This document shows positions 37,899 through 45,557 of a stretch of 64,000 nt of DNA, in pieces (the first letter of the stretch is position 1; the number at the start of each line of letters is the position of its first letter). The stretch comes from Pseudobacteriovorax antillogorgiicola (GTDB taxonomy: Bacteria > Bdellovibrionota_B > Oligoflexia > Oligoflexales > RGVZ01), in assembly GCA_945898195.1 (NCBI GenBank), contig CAMDHM010000001.1:62001-126000 (forward strand), read 5' to 3'. The translations under genes were made by a program, and so were the position numbers. The notes beneath the pieces were generated by a model. The model was given only the letters and a program-made list of their open reading frames with translations. It was not told the origin of the DNA and did not search any database.

Positions 37899-38312
37899 AT
37901 GACTCAATTGAATCCTTTCCAACCGAACTCATCCAATCAAATTGACCGGACTCTGGGGCTTTTGTGGTTGATGTACATCGTCTCTTCTTCCCTGTTTGTC
38001 GCTCTGGGATACTGGATCTTGCGGACCTTGGCCCCCACCAATCAAGCTCACCCCTCTGTGGCAGGGTTGGCCGTGGCGGGAATGCTTGCTCTTGCCGTTT
38101 CAGAGGTGGCTGTTCGGATCGCTAAAACTGCCGCGAGTGTCCAAGATGCCAGGCGCCGCCTGACCTTGAGTCTCATTGCATTAAGCCTGGCTGAGGTCGT
38201 CGCGATTGGCGGAATACTTACCGGCTGGTTACTCGGATCCCTTTATCCTTTGATCCTTCTTGCCGCCGTTTCGTTGGTTCTGTTTTTCCGGCTTTCATTG
38301 GCGCTTCGTTGA
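37899..38312 (+). CDS. Small polytopic membrane protein
   Basis: A 137-residue protein with a polar N-terminus (1-18) and four hydrophobic segments (about 19-42, 51-68, 86-108, 112-135), one pair joined by a basic loop (DARRRL), giving a four-helix inner-membrane protein with both ends in the cytosol. I do not recognise a family. The upstream region is very AT-rich. Its last 70 bases overlap the convergent eRF1-like gene, so one of the two may be shorter in reality, though both frames are otherwise intact. Confidence 0.65.
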   Translation: MTQLNPFQPNSSNQIDRTLGLLWLMYIVSSSLFVALGYWILRTLAPTNQAHPSVAGLAVAGMLALAVSEVAVRIAKTAASVQDARRRLTLSLIALSLAEVVAIGGILTGWLLGSLYPLILLAAVSLVLFFRLSLALR

Positions 38313-38767
38313 TGGCTCTGAAAATGAGCGAGTTTTTGCGCTTCTGACATTCTGCTGCTTGTTGTGCCAAGCTCCGCCGCCGGCCATTCCGGATGCATCA
38401 GTTTCAGCTGGGAGGACAGCATTTTTTTGGCCTCACCTGGGCCATAGATATGCAGGCTGGCAATAATTCGGTGCTCTGGATTTACGGCAATCCTTCCGAT
38501 GATATCACGCATAAATACAATGGATTCATGATCTCGTCGGCGTTCTGCCTTGATGGCAGGTTGAACCGTTAAATGTTGAAAGGCCATATGCCCGTGGCGC
38601 CCCCCTGTGGAGCTGCAGCGCCGTTCAATGTTTGACGTAAATCTCTCGATGGTTTTTTTTGGCGGGTCTTCGGGAGATGCGGCGCTTCGCTCTTCAATCG
38701 CCATGACCGCGCTGTGTCGATCCAACCATACCGTTACGTGCAGAAGCGAGTTGTCATGGGCTGTCAT
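38243..38767 (-). CDS. eRF1-like/translational-machinery-family protein
   Basis: A 174-residue cytosolic protein. The opening HVTVWLDRHSAVMAI resembles the baeRF (bacterial/archaeal eRF1-like) family, where a W-I/L-D-x-x-x-A strand begins the fold, and IIASLHIYGPGEAKKMLSSQ (about 104-123) resembles that family's GPGxAK loop, in which E/H residues continue. GGAGG lies six bases before the ATG. The protein lacks the larger domains of release factors, and its role is not known. The C-terminal 23 residues are polar and overlap the convergent membrane-protein gene, so the tail may be non-essential. Confidence 0.55.
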   Translation of the reverse strand: MTAHDNSLLHVTVWLDRHSAVMAIEERSAASPEDPPKKTIERFTSNIERRCSSTGGRHGHMAFQHLTVQPAIKAERRRDHESIVFMRDIIGRIAVNPEHRIIASLHIYGPGEAKKMLSSQLKLMHPEWPAAELGTTSSRMSEAQKLAHFQSHQRSANESRKNRTNETAARRIKG

Positions 38768-38835
38768 GAAGAACCTCCGGCCAGCTCAATTGGGGGACTG
38801 GCTACGGAGGTCGTGTCAGCAAGAGGAGTGCCAAT

Positions 38836-39411
38836 TCAAGGCTGGCTGTCGGTGCGGTTTGGGGTTGTCTCGAATTCTGTGTCAATATCTTGGTCGCCGG
38901 ATTCTTCAGGGCTGCCGCCGGGGGTGTCGCCGTTTGATTGAGGGGGGAGGTTCCCAGGCCTACCAGACATAAGTTCCGTGACCTCGGGGTGTCGGATTAA
39001 ACCGCCCTTGGCAGCAGTCCAGCCGAGCGTTACCGAAGAAATAAGCATCAGTCCGGTGGCGACCAGGTAGACGCGATGGGCCATGGCAGATTTACGGGAA
39101 GCGAGAAAAAAAGCAGCGCCGGCGGCTAAACCAGCGATGGTCGTAATGATGATGGTTTTTTCTGCAGCTTCTTCATGTTCCTCGACATGGGTATCGTTGA
39201 TGATGGCTGAATTTTCCAGAAACTCGGCTGCGGGTTGGCCTGAGAAATAGGAGGCAAGTCCTGACAAGGAAGCGACAACTGAAAGTGACAGTGCGATTTT
39301 CTTGGCTTCAGCCGAGGTCCGTAGCCATCCGTGGAGGCCAATGACTGTTGCTGCCAGCATGAGCACCACAGGGAAATGATTGATCACCAAATGAAAATGC
39401 GCGGCATTCAT
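38836..39411 (-). CDS. DUF2231-like membrane protein
   Basis: A 191-residue inner-membrane protein with about four hydrophobic segments (about 12-30, 41-56, 87-105, 111-130) and an acidic, Pro/Gly-rich cytosolic or periplasmic tail (145-191). The opening HFHLVINHFPVVL resembles DUF2231-type proteins, where conserved His (and HFP) may bind haem or metal; HVEEHEE supplies further His/Glu. AGGAG precedes the ATG. On the same strand follow the eRF1-like gene and, upstream, the phosphoribosyltransferase, so an operon is possible. Function is not established. Confidence 0.65.
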   Translation of the reverse strand: MNAAHFHLVINHFPVVLMLAATVIGLHGWLRTSAEAKKIALSLSVVASLSGLASYFSGQPAAEFLENSAIINDTHVEEHEEAAEKTIIITTIAGLAAGAAFFLASRKSAMAHRVYLVATGLMLISSVTLGWTAAKGGLIRHPEVTELMSGRPGNLPPQSNGDTPGGSPEESGDQDIDTEFETTPNRTDSQP

Positions 39412-39444
39412 AAAAGGCTCCTGAATAGTACCGGGTAGACAATA

Positions 39445-40101
39445 CTACTGGGGCACTGGTTTGAAATCACTAATTGCTTTTTGGCAGAGCGCCTGTGCTT
39501 CCTCATCATCAAGTTGCGGGAAATGCACGTAAAATTGTCCAACTCCAACAAAACCCGTAGGCCTATCTAGGGTAACCAGACCGTCCCCTTCGGCCTCGAT
39601 GTCGGCGGCGCCGTCTTCCGAGGCGACTGGTGCCGCACAAAGCACTCGGTGGAAGCCATAGGTTTTGAGGGTGCGAATGGCTGCGATGGCCGTCGCGCCT
39701 GTGGCAATGCCATCATCAATTAGGATGGGTGTCATCGTGGGGTCGATTGTCGATAGATAGCAGCCGGCAAACAGGAGGCGCCTGCGCGCACATTCTTTTC
39801 GCTGATAGGCGATCTCGGCGGCGAGCGCGTCATCATCAATGTGCGCGGTCGACAGGACTGAAGGATTTAGAAATGGCGGACCACTTTCTGTGACAGCGCC
39901 AAATGCAAGTTCTGGTTGAAATGGACAGCGTAATTTCCGTGCCACAAAGACCTTCATGGGCCAGCCTGTGATGTCGGCTATGGCTGCCGCTACCGGAATG
40001 CCACCTCGTGGAATTGCGATGAGCAATGGTCTGTTAATCAGTTTTTTTTTGAGCATGCGCCCAAGACGGGTTCCGGCATCGGTGCGGTCATTAAAAATCA
40101 A
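39445..40101 (-). CDS. Phosphoribosyltransferase-family protein
   Basis: A 218-residue PRTase-fold protein. The PRPP loop ILIDDGIATGATAIA (about 126-140) is intact and is preceded by LIAIPRGGIPVA (26-37), the pattern of a stand-alone phosphoribosyltransferase of the kind often encoded beside stress or dienelactone-hydrolase genes. It probably uses PRPP, but its acceptor is unknown. TTG at 40101 is the start, with GGAGGA four bases ahead. Downstream on the same strand lie the DUF2231-like and eRF1-like genes. Confidence 0.82.
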   Translation of the reverse strand: MIFNDRTDAGTRLGRMLKKKLINRPLLIAIPRGGIPVAAAIADITGWPMKVFVARKLRCPFQPELAFGAVTESGPPFLNPSVLSTAHIDDDALAAEIAYQRKECARRRLLFAGCYLSTIDPTMTPILIDDGIATGATAIAAIRTLKTYGFHRVLCAAPVASEDGAADIEAEGDGLVTLDRPTGFVGVGQFYVHFPQLDDEEAQALCQKAISDFKPVPQ

Positions 40102-40141
40102 GAATCCTCCAATTCAACATTCAAACTGGGAGATTCCTTGC

Positions 40142-40177
40142 AAAAAAAAGACCCGCAACCCATTCGGGTGCGAGTCT
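40142..40177 (-). terminator. Rho-independent terminator of the RRM gene
   Basis: On the minus strand GACTCGCACCC (40177-40167) pairs with GGGTTGCGGGTC (40162-40151) around a GAAT loop, with one bulged U and one G-U pair, followed directly by eight Ts (40149-40142). Confidence 0.88.
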
Positions 40178-40199
40178 CTAAATGTGCGGTCAGCTCGAC

Positions 40200-40502
40200 T
40201 TAGTAGTCGTGTTGGCTTCGCGGAGCCCGGTCAAAACCACGGCTTTCACGGGGTGCCTGGGGGCGTGCTTCGTTCACGTTGAGCTTGCGCCCATCCATGT
40301 CCGCGCCATTGAAGCGACGAACTGCTTCATCAGCGTCAGAGTCGTTCGACATTTCGATGAAACCGAAGCCTTTGCTGCGGCCAGTCTCGCGATCACTGAT
40401 TACTTTTGCCGAGTCAACAACGCCAGCTTGCGAGAACAGCTGATGAAGATCGCCATCGGTCGTACGGTACGGCAGATTGCCTACATAAAGTTTCTTGCCC
40501 AC
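40200..40502 (-). CDS. RRM-type RNA-binding protein
   Basis: A 100-residue single RNA-recognition-motif protein. RNP2 is LYVGNLPY (5-12) and RNP1 is KGFGFIEM (44-51), with aromatic residues at the RNA-contact positions. A short basic/Arg-rich tail (83-100, RESRGFDR) follows. Similar small RRM proteins occur in cyanobacteria and many other bacteria, where they bind RNA and are often cold-regulated. GTG at 40502 follows AGGTGA closely. It has its own terminator and a divergent promoter region shared with the livK gene. Confidence 0.93.
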   Translation of the reverse strand: MGKKLYVGNLPYRTTDGDLHQLFSQAGVVDSAKVISDRETGRSKGFGFIEMSNDSDADEAVRRFNGADMDGRKLNVNEARPQAPRESRGFDRAPRSQHDY

Positions 40503-40581
40503 AGTTCACCTAACAAAATACGAGGTCGTTTTTTTGGCTTTGGTTTCAACGGGTAGTTGGGACCAAAACCGCCTTATCGAT

Positions 40582-40609
40582 TTGCAGACTAGCAGAATTC
40601 TATTAGAAT
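40582..40609 (+). promoter_or_regulatory. Possible livK promoter
   Basis: TTGCAG (40582-40587), 16 bases, then TAGAAT (40604-40609), five of six at -10. It lies within ATTCT-ATT-AGAAT, a small inverted repeat (40597-40609) that could also be an operator. A start near 40616 would give a leader of about 120 bases. Confidence 0.4.
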
Positions 40610-40736
40610 ACAAACTAATTAACCTTCTGCTGTCATCCCTGAGAGTTGCATGTTAACGTCAGCCAATGATTACGGTACGTTGCCCTTTTTCAGGGCAGTG
40701 GTGGTCTTTACGGAGTCCTGGCGGGAGCCCCAAAAA

Positions 40737-41888
40737 ATGAACATGAGTCTTGTAAGCCGCATTGCTCTAGGGTTTGTTGTTATCACGCCGCTGGCCGTTG
40801 GGCCAAGTATGGTGGCCCATGCATCCGAGGATGTGATCAAAATCGGCGAGGTGGGATCTACCACCGGGTCGGAAGCCACCTTCGGCGTTGCCACCCATCA
40901 AGGTGTCGATCTGGCAATTAAAGAAATCAATGCTACAGGGGGGGTTAAGGGTAAGAAACTCAAAGTTATCCTACTCGATGACCAGGGCAAGCCCGAAGAA
41001 GCCGCGACAGCCACAACCCGATTGATCACTCAGGATAAGGTAACAGCCATCATTGGAGAGGTTGCATCGTCACGAAGCCTTGCAATGGCTCCCATCGCGC
41101 AACAGAATAAAATTCCGATGGTTTCACCGTCCTCGACCAACCCAAAGGTGACAGAAATCGGAGATTATATTTTCCGAGTTTGTTTCATTGACCCGTTTCA
41201 GGGCTTTGTCATGGCACGCTTCGCTGCAGAAAATTTGAAGGTGAAACGAGTCGCGATCCTTCGCGACGTGAAAAACGATTACAGCGTCGGGCTTGCAAAA
41301 TTTTTCACAGAAACTTTTAAAAAACTTGGTGGCGAGATCGTCGTTGACCAGAGCTACAGCGCTGGCGACATCGACTTCAAATCGCAACTCACAGCAATTC
41401 GCGGGACCAAGCCTGAGGCGATTTTTGTCCCAGGTTACTACACCGAGGTTGGTCTTATCGCCCGCCAGGCGCGCAGCCTTGGTATCAAGGTTCCCTTACT
41501 TGGTGGTGATGGCTGGGATTCTCCAAAGCTGCTTCAGATTGGCGGAAAGGCCATGGAAGGCGCCTATTTTTCAAATCATTACTCGGCTGAGGATAAATCT
41601 CCGCACGTTCAAGCCTTCATTGACCGTTACCGCAAGGCATACAAGGACACGCCATCGGGTCTCGCAGCCATGGGGTTCGACGCGACGATGGTTCTTGCCG
41701 ATGCGATGAAACGGGCTAAGTCCCTTAGTTCGGCGGATATCCGCGCGGCACTCGCGGCGACCAAAGATTTTCAGGGGGTTACGGGTCGAATTTCTATCGA
41801 CCAACAGCGTAATGCCGTCAAGCCAGCCGTGGTGTTGAAAGTCGTGAATGGAGCATTCTCATATGAGTCCACGATTCGACCGGGTTGA
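40737..41888 (+). CDS. livK: Branched-chain amino-acid ABC transporter, substrate-binding protein
   Basis: A 383-residue periplasmic binding protein with a signal peptide (about 1-27, ending MVAHA). The mature part follows the Leu/Ile/Val-binding class: IKIGEVGSTTGSEATFG at the start, VKGKKLKVILLDDQGKPEEA, IIGEVASSRSLAMAPIAQ and MVSPSSTNPKVTE. The substrate may be Leu/Ile/Val or related amino acids. ATG 40737 is favoured (GGGAG upstream); the longest frame starts at 40650 and has no signal at its N-terminus. First gene of livKHMGF. Confidence 0.93.
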   Translation: MNMSLVSRIALGFVVITPLAVGPSMVAHASEDVIKIGEVGSTTGSEATFGVATHQGVDLAIKEINATGGVKGKKLKVILLDDQGKPEEAATATTRLITQDKVTAIIGEVASSRSLAMAPIAQQNKIPMVSPSSTNPKVTEIGDYIFRVCFIDPFQGFVMARFAAENLKVKRVAILRDVKNDYSVGLAKFFTETFKKLGGEIVVDQSYSAGDIDFKSQLTAIRGTKPEAIFVPGYYTEVGLIARQARSLGIKVPLLGGDGWDSPKLLQIGGKAMEGAYFSNHYSAEDKSPHVQAFIDRYRKAYKDTPSGLAAMGFDATMVLADAMKRAKSLSSADIRAALAATKDFQGVTGRISIDQQRNAVKPAVVLKVVNGAFSYESTIRPG

Positions 41889-41949
41889 AAATTCGCTTGT
41901 TTTGGTTTTGAATTAGAGGCGCGATTTCAGCAAGATTCAGGGGCCTAAA

Positions 41950-42858
41950 ATGGACCAGTTCCTTCAGCATATCATCAATGCGTTGTCGTTGGGCAGCATC
42001 TACGCCCTCATTGCCCTCGGTTACACGATGGTTTTTGGGGTGTTGCAGCTGATTAATTTCGCCCACGGTGAAATTTATATGTTGGGCGCTTTTGCTGGGA
42101 TGTACGCCATTCGGTGGTTGCGCCTGGAGGAGCACCCCGGGATTGGTTCGCTGCTGATTGCTTTATTAGCGGCAATGGCGGCCAGCGCCGCTGCTGGTTT
42201 CGTTATTGAGCGTTTGGCCTACCGACCGTTGCGGAAAAGTCCGCGGATTAATTTGCTCATCACGGCTGTGGGTGTTTCTCTTTTTCTTCAGTATACCGGG
42301 CAGCTAGTTTTTGGGTCCGACCCACAGTTTTTTCCGACAGGAATTCTTGAGCTCGAAGGCTACAACTGGTCCTACGGCGATCTCGTGATTGAACCGATGC
42401 AGATTGTCGCGCTCGTGCTCGCAATTATTTTAATGGTGGTGTTGCAGTACATCATTTTCAAGACGCGGCTTGGTCGCGCAATGCGTGCTGTTAGTTTTAA
42501 TCACGATTTGGCCAGCCTCATGGGAATTCCCACAAACAGAATTATTTCAGCGACATTCATGCTTGGCTCGGCCCTCGCCGGTGCGGCAGGTGTTCTTGTT
42601 GGTTTAATCTATCCAAAGATTGAGCCCTTGATGGGGACCATGCCAGGACTCAAAGCGTTCGTGGCAGCAGTGCTTGGTGGAATCGGAAATGTCACGGGAG
42701 CCGTGCTTGGTGCGTTCACCCTTGGTATGGCCGAAGAGTTTCTTGTGGGCTACTGGGTGCCAACGTATCGCGATGCACTCGCCTTCGGTATTTTGATTTT
42801 GATTCTTCTGTTTAAGCCGAGCGGATTGCTGGGTGTTCACAGGGCTGAAAAAGTCTAA
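41950..42858 (+). CDS. livH: Branched-chain amino-acid ABC transporter permease LivH
   Basis: A 302-residue inner-membrane permease with about eight hydrophobic segments and LivH hallmarks: FLQHIINALSLGSIYALIAL at the start, the GYTMVFGVLQLINFAHGE loop, and the ATPase-contact region GLKAFVAAVLGGIGNVTGAV near the end. It forms the channel with LivM. CAGGGG precedes the ATG. Second gene in the operon. Confidence 0.95.
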   Translation: MDQFLQHIINALSLGSIYALIALGYTMVFGVLQLINFAHGEIYMLGAFAGMYAIRWLRLEEHPGIGSLLIALLAAMAASAAAGFVIERLAYRPLRKSPRINLLITAVGVSLFLQYTGQLVFGSDPQFFPTGILELEGYNWSYGDLVIEPMQIVALVLAIILMVVLQYIIFKTRLGRAMRAVSFNHDLASLMGIPTNRIISATFMLGSALAGAAGVLVGLIYPKIEPLMGTMPGLKAFVAAVLGGIGNVTGAVLGAFTLGMAEEFLVGYWVPTYRDALAFGILILILLFKPSGLLGVHRAEKV

Positions 42859-42893
42859 TCGGCTGCAGGTTCAGTTTGATGAGAGGATTATCA

Positions 42894-43973
42894 ATGGAAG
42901 TCGTCCGTTCCCAAACCCAAGTGGTCAATCGTAAATTCTCACTGAACATATCTGCGTTGCAGACCCTGGTATGGGCGTTGGTGTTGATCGCGGCTTTTGT
43001 CGTGAGTCCTTGGGTTGAGCAAGGTATCAATCCATATTGGTTTTCGATTTTAATTTATTGCGGGATTAACATCATCCTCGCGGTCAGCTTGAACCTGGTC
43101 AATGGTTTTACCGGACAGTTTTCTATCGGGCACGCAGGTTTCATGGCAGTTGGCGCGTATGTCGCTGCTGTGATCACGATGGGCCTTAGCGCTAATCCAG
43201 CCTGGAATTCATGGGTCGCGGCGACGGGTATTCCTGCCGACGCCGTCCTTCCGATCGGACTTTTCCTGGGCGGGGTTGCGGCAGCCGGGGCGGGATATAT
43301 GGTTGGAATGCCTTCATTGCGTCTGCGCGGGGATTACCTTGCGATTGTGACTCTTGGATTCGGTGAGATCATCCGTGTTGTGATGATGAATACAGAGGCT
43401 GTTGGCGGAGCCAGTGGCCTTAATAATATTCCGCATTTGAGTAATTTTGGTTGGGTCTATTCAGCCGTGGTTCTCACGATTTTCTGTGTTTGGCGGATGG
43501 TCCATTCATCCCATGGAAGAACATTGTTGGCCGTCCGTGAGGATGAAATTGCCGGCGAAGCCATGGGAGTTAATACAACCCAGGCCAAGGTTAGGGCCTT
43601 CGCTATGGGCGCGTTTTTTGCCGGTATCGCCGGTGGCCTTTACGCCCATCAGTTGCAGATCCTCACCCCACAGACCTTTGACTTCAATAAGAGCTTTGAG
43701 ATTGTCATTATGGTGGTGCTGGGTGGAATGGGTAGCATCAGCGGTTCGGTGGTAGCAGCGGTCCTATTGACCGTGATGCGTGAGGCCCTTCGCGTCATTC
43801 AAACTTGGTATGATGTTGACCTTCGGATGGTGATTTACTCCCTTGTGCTGATCATTCTTATGTTGACCAGACCTAATGGACTATTCGGCACTCGTGAAAT
43901 CTTGGATTTCCTTCCGGCATCCTGGCGTCGCAAACTGGCCGGAGGAGCTGAGGCTCGGGGAGGGGGAAAATAA
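42894..43973 (+). CDS. livM: Branched-chain amino-acid ABC transporter permease LivM
   Basis: A 359-residue permease with about nine hydrophobic segments, family motifs GFTGQFSIGHAGFMAVGAY and RLRGDYLAIVTLGFGEIIRV, and VVLGGMGSISGSV as the ATPase-contact region. ATG 42894 with GAGAGGA seven bases ahead is the best start; the longer frame begins at 42876. Its stop shares one base with the livG ATG (TAATG), so translation is coupled. Confidence 0.95.
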   Translation: MEVVRSQTQVVNRKFSLNISALQTLVWALVLIAAFVVSPWVEQGINPYWFSILIYCGINIILAVSLNLVNGFTGQFSIGHAGFMAVGAYVAAVITMGLSANPAWNSWVAATGIPADAVLPIGLFLGGVAAAGAGYMVGMPSLRLRGDYLAIVTLGFGEIIRVVMMNTEAVGGASGLNNIPHLSNFGWVYSAVVLTIFCVWRMVHSSHGRTLLAVREDEIAGEAMGVNTTQAKVRAFAMGAFFAGIAGGLYAHQLQILTPQTFDFNKSFEIVIMVVLGGMGSISGSVVAAVLLTVMREALRVIQTWYDVDLRMVIYSLVLIILMLTRPNGLFGTREILDFLPASWRRKLAGGAEARGGGK

Positions 43974-44815
43974 TGACGACGGAATCAAGTGTGCTCGAGG
44001 CGCGGAACCTGACCATGCAGTTTGGTGGGTTGAAGGCTGTGGCAGAATTAAATCTATCCATACCTCCTCACACGATTTTTGGACTGATTGGGCCAAACGG
44101 AGCGGGGAAAACAACAGTTTTCAACATGCTTACCGGGGTTTATCGGCCGACGTCGGGAGAGGTTCGCCTTCACGATCAAATCACCAATGGACTCAAGCCC
44201 TTTCAAATTACGCGTAGAGGGTTGGCTCGGACATTCCAAAACGTTCGCTTGTTTAAAAACCTGACGGTCGAACAAAATATTCTGGTGTCTCTGGATCAGA
44301 ACCCAGCGAAATTGCGCTTTGGATTATTGCCGTCGTTGCTGCGCACGCCCGCTGTGCAGCGTGCAGAAGTGGACAAGCAGGCAGATGCGCTGGAAATCCT
44401 CAAGATTTTTCGCCTCGACAAACGGTCGATGGAATTGGCGCGTAATTTGCCATATGGCGATCAACGCAGGCTCGAGATCGCTCGTGCAATTGCCACCGGC
44501 GCTCGGATCTTGTTGCTGGATGAGCCTGCTGCGGGATTGAATGCTCAAGAAACCGCAGCCCTTATGGAAACCATTCGTTTCATTCGGGACAAATTTCAGG
44601 CAACCATTGTTTTGATTGAACATGACATGAAACTGGTGATGGGTGTTTGCGAGCGGATTGCGGTCTTGGATTATGGCGTAAAAATTGCCGAGGGCACGCC
44701 TCATGAAATCCAGAAAGATCCGCGCGTTATAGAGGCGTACCTGGGTAAGGCGGCCGCGGAGCCAGATAAAAATACGGCGCATGCCGATGGGGGAGGTTCC
44801 AGTGGCAAATCCTGA
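43973..44815 (+). CDS. livG: Branched-chain amino-acid ABC transporter ATPase LivG
   Basis: A 280-residue ATPase. Walker A is GPNGAGKTT (about 39-47), the signature region LPYGDQRRLEIARA (about 159-172) is a LivG-type variant, and Walker B is ILLLDEPAAGL (about 179-189), followed by the switch His in IEHDM. The insert with GLARTFQNVRLF is typical of LivG. It pairs with LivF to drive uptake through LivHM. Its last 14 bases overlap the livF start. Confidence 0.95.
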   Translation: MTTESSVLEARNLTMQFGGLKAVAELNLSIPPHTIFGLIGPNGAGKTTVFNMLTGVYRPTSGEVRLHDQITNGLKPFQITRRGLARTFQNVRLFKNLTVEQNILVSLDQNPAKLRFGLLPSLLRTPAVQRAEVDKQADALEILKIFRLDKRSMELARNLPYGDQRRLEIARAIATGARILLLDEPAAGLNAQETAALMETIRFIRDKFQATIVLIEHDMKLVMGVCERIAVLDYGVKIAEGTPHEIQKDPRVIEAYLGKAAAEPDKNTAHADGGGSSGKS

Positions 44816-45557
44816 GATTGGTTCAGCGATCGGATCGGCCGCGGAATCGGTGGTTCTCAGTATCAAGGATGCCTCAGTTCATTACGGTATGGTGCAGGCC
44901 CTCCACGGTGTTTCCTTTGACGTTCCTCGGGGTAAGATTGTCACCTTGGTTGGTGCTAACGGTGCGGGCAAAACAACCATGCTTCGCGCTATTTCCGGGC
45001 TCGTAAAGGTAACGCGGGGATCCATCGAACACCGCGGGACGGTCATTTCTAATATTCAGCCTCATGAGATCGTTCGGCGGCGCATTTGTCAGTCACCGGA
45101 AGGCCGTGGCATCTTTTTGAATCTTACGGTCGAGGAAAATCTCGACTTGGGTGCTTGGGCTGCCCCAGACAAGTCCGCATACAAAGCCAACCTTGAGCTT
45201 GGGTTTGACATGTTTCCTCGGTTGAAAGAGCGTCGCCGTCAAAATGCCGGAACGCTATCCGGGGGTGAGCAGCAAATGCTCGCAATCGCACGTGCCTTAA
45301 TGGGGCAACCCGAAATCCTGCTTCTCGATGAACCTAGTCTTGGGCTGGCTCCTCAGATCATCGAAAAGATTTTCGAGATTATTCAGCAGATCAATCGAGG
45401 CGGAATGACCATCCTTTTGGTTGAGCAAAATGCCTTGCAGGCACTAAAAATTGCCGACCACGGGGTTGTGCTGGAAACGGGGCGGATTGCTTTGCAGGGA
45501 CCATCGAAAGACCTGCTGGCATCTGACGAAGTTCGTAAGGCCTACTTGGGTGAGTGA
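44802..45557 (+). CDS. livF: Branched-chain amino-acid ABC transporter ATPase LivF
   Basis: A 251-residue ATPase with Walker A GANGAGKTT, LSGGEQQMLAIARA signature and ILLLDEPSLGLAP Walker B, plus the LivF-typical SPEGRGIFLNLTVEEN. GTG at 44802 follows GGGGGAGG by five bases; an in-frame ATG at 44781 sits ahead of this and is less likely. The stop overlaps the following antiporter start by eight bases. Confidence 0.95.
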   Translation: MANPEIGSAIGSAAESVVLSIKDASVHYGMVQALHGVSFDVPRGKIVTLVGANGAGKTTMLRAISGLVKVTRGSIEHRGTVISNIQPHEIVRRRICQSPEGRGIFLNLTVEENLDLGAWAAPDKSAYKANLELGFDMFPRLKERRRQNAGTLSGGEQQMLAIARALMGQPEILLLDEPSLGLAPQIIEKIFEIIQQINRGGMTILLVEQNALQALKIADHGVVLETGRIALQGPSKDLLASDEVRKAYLGE

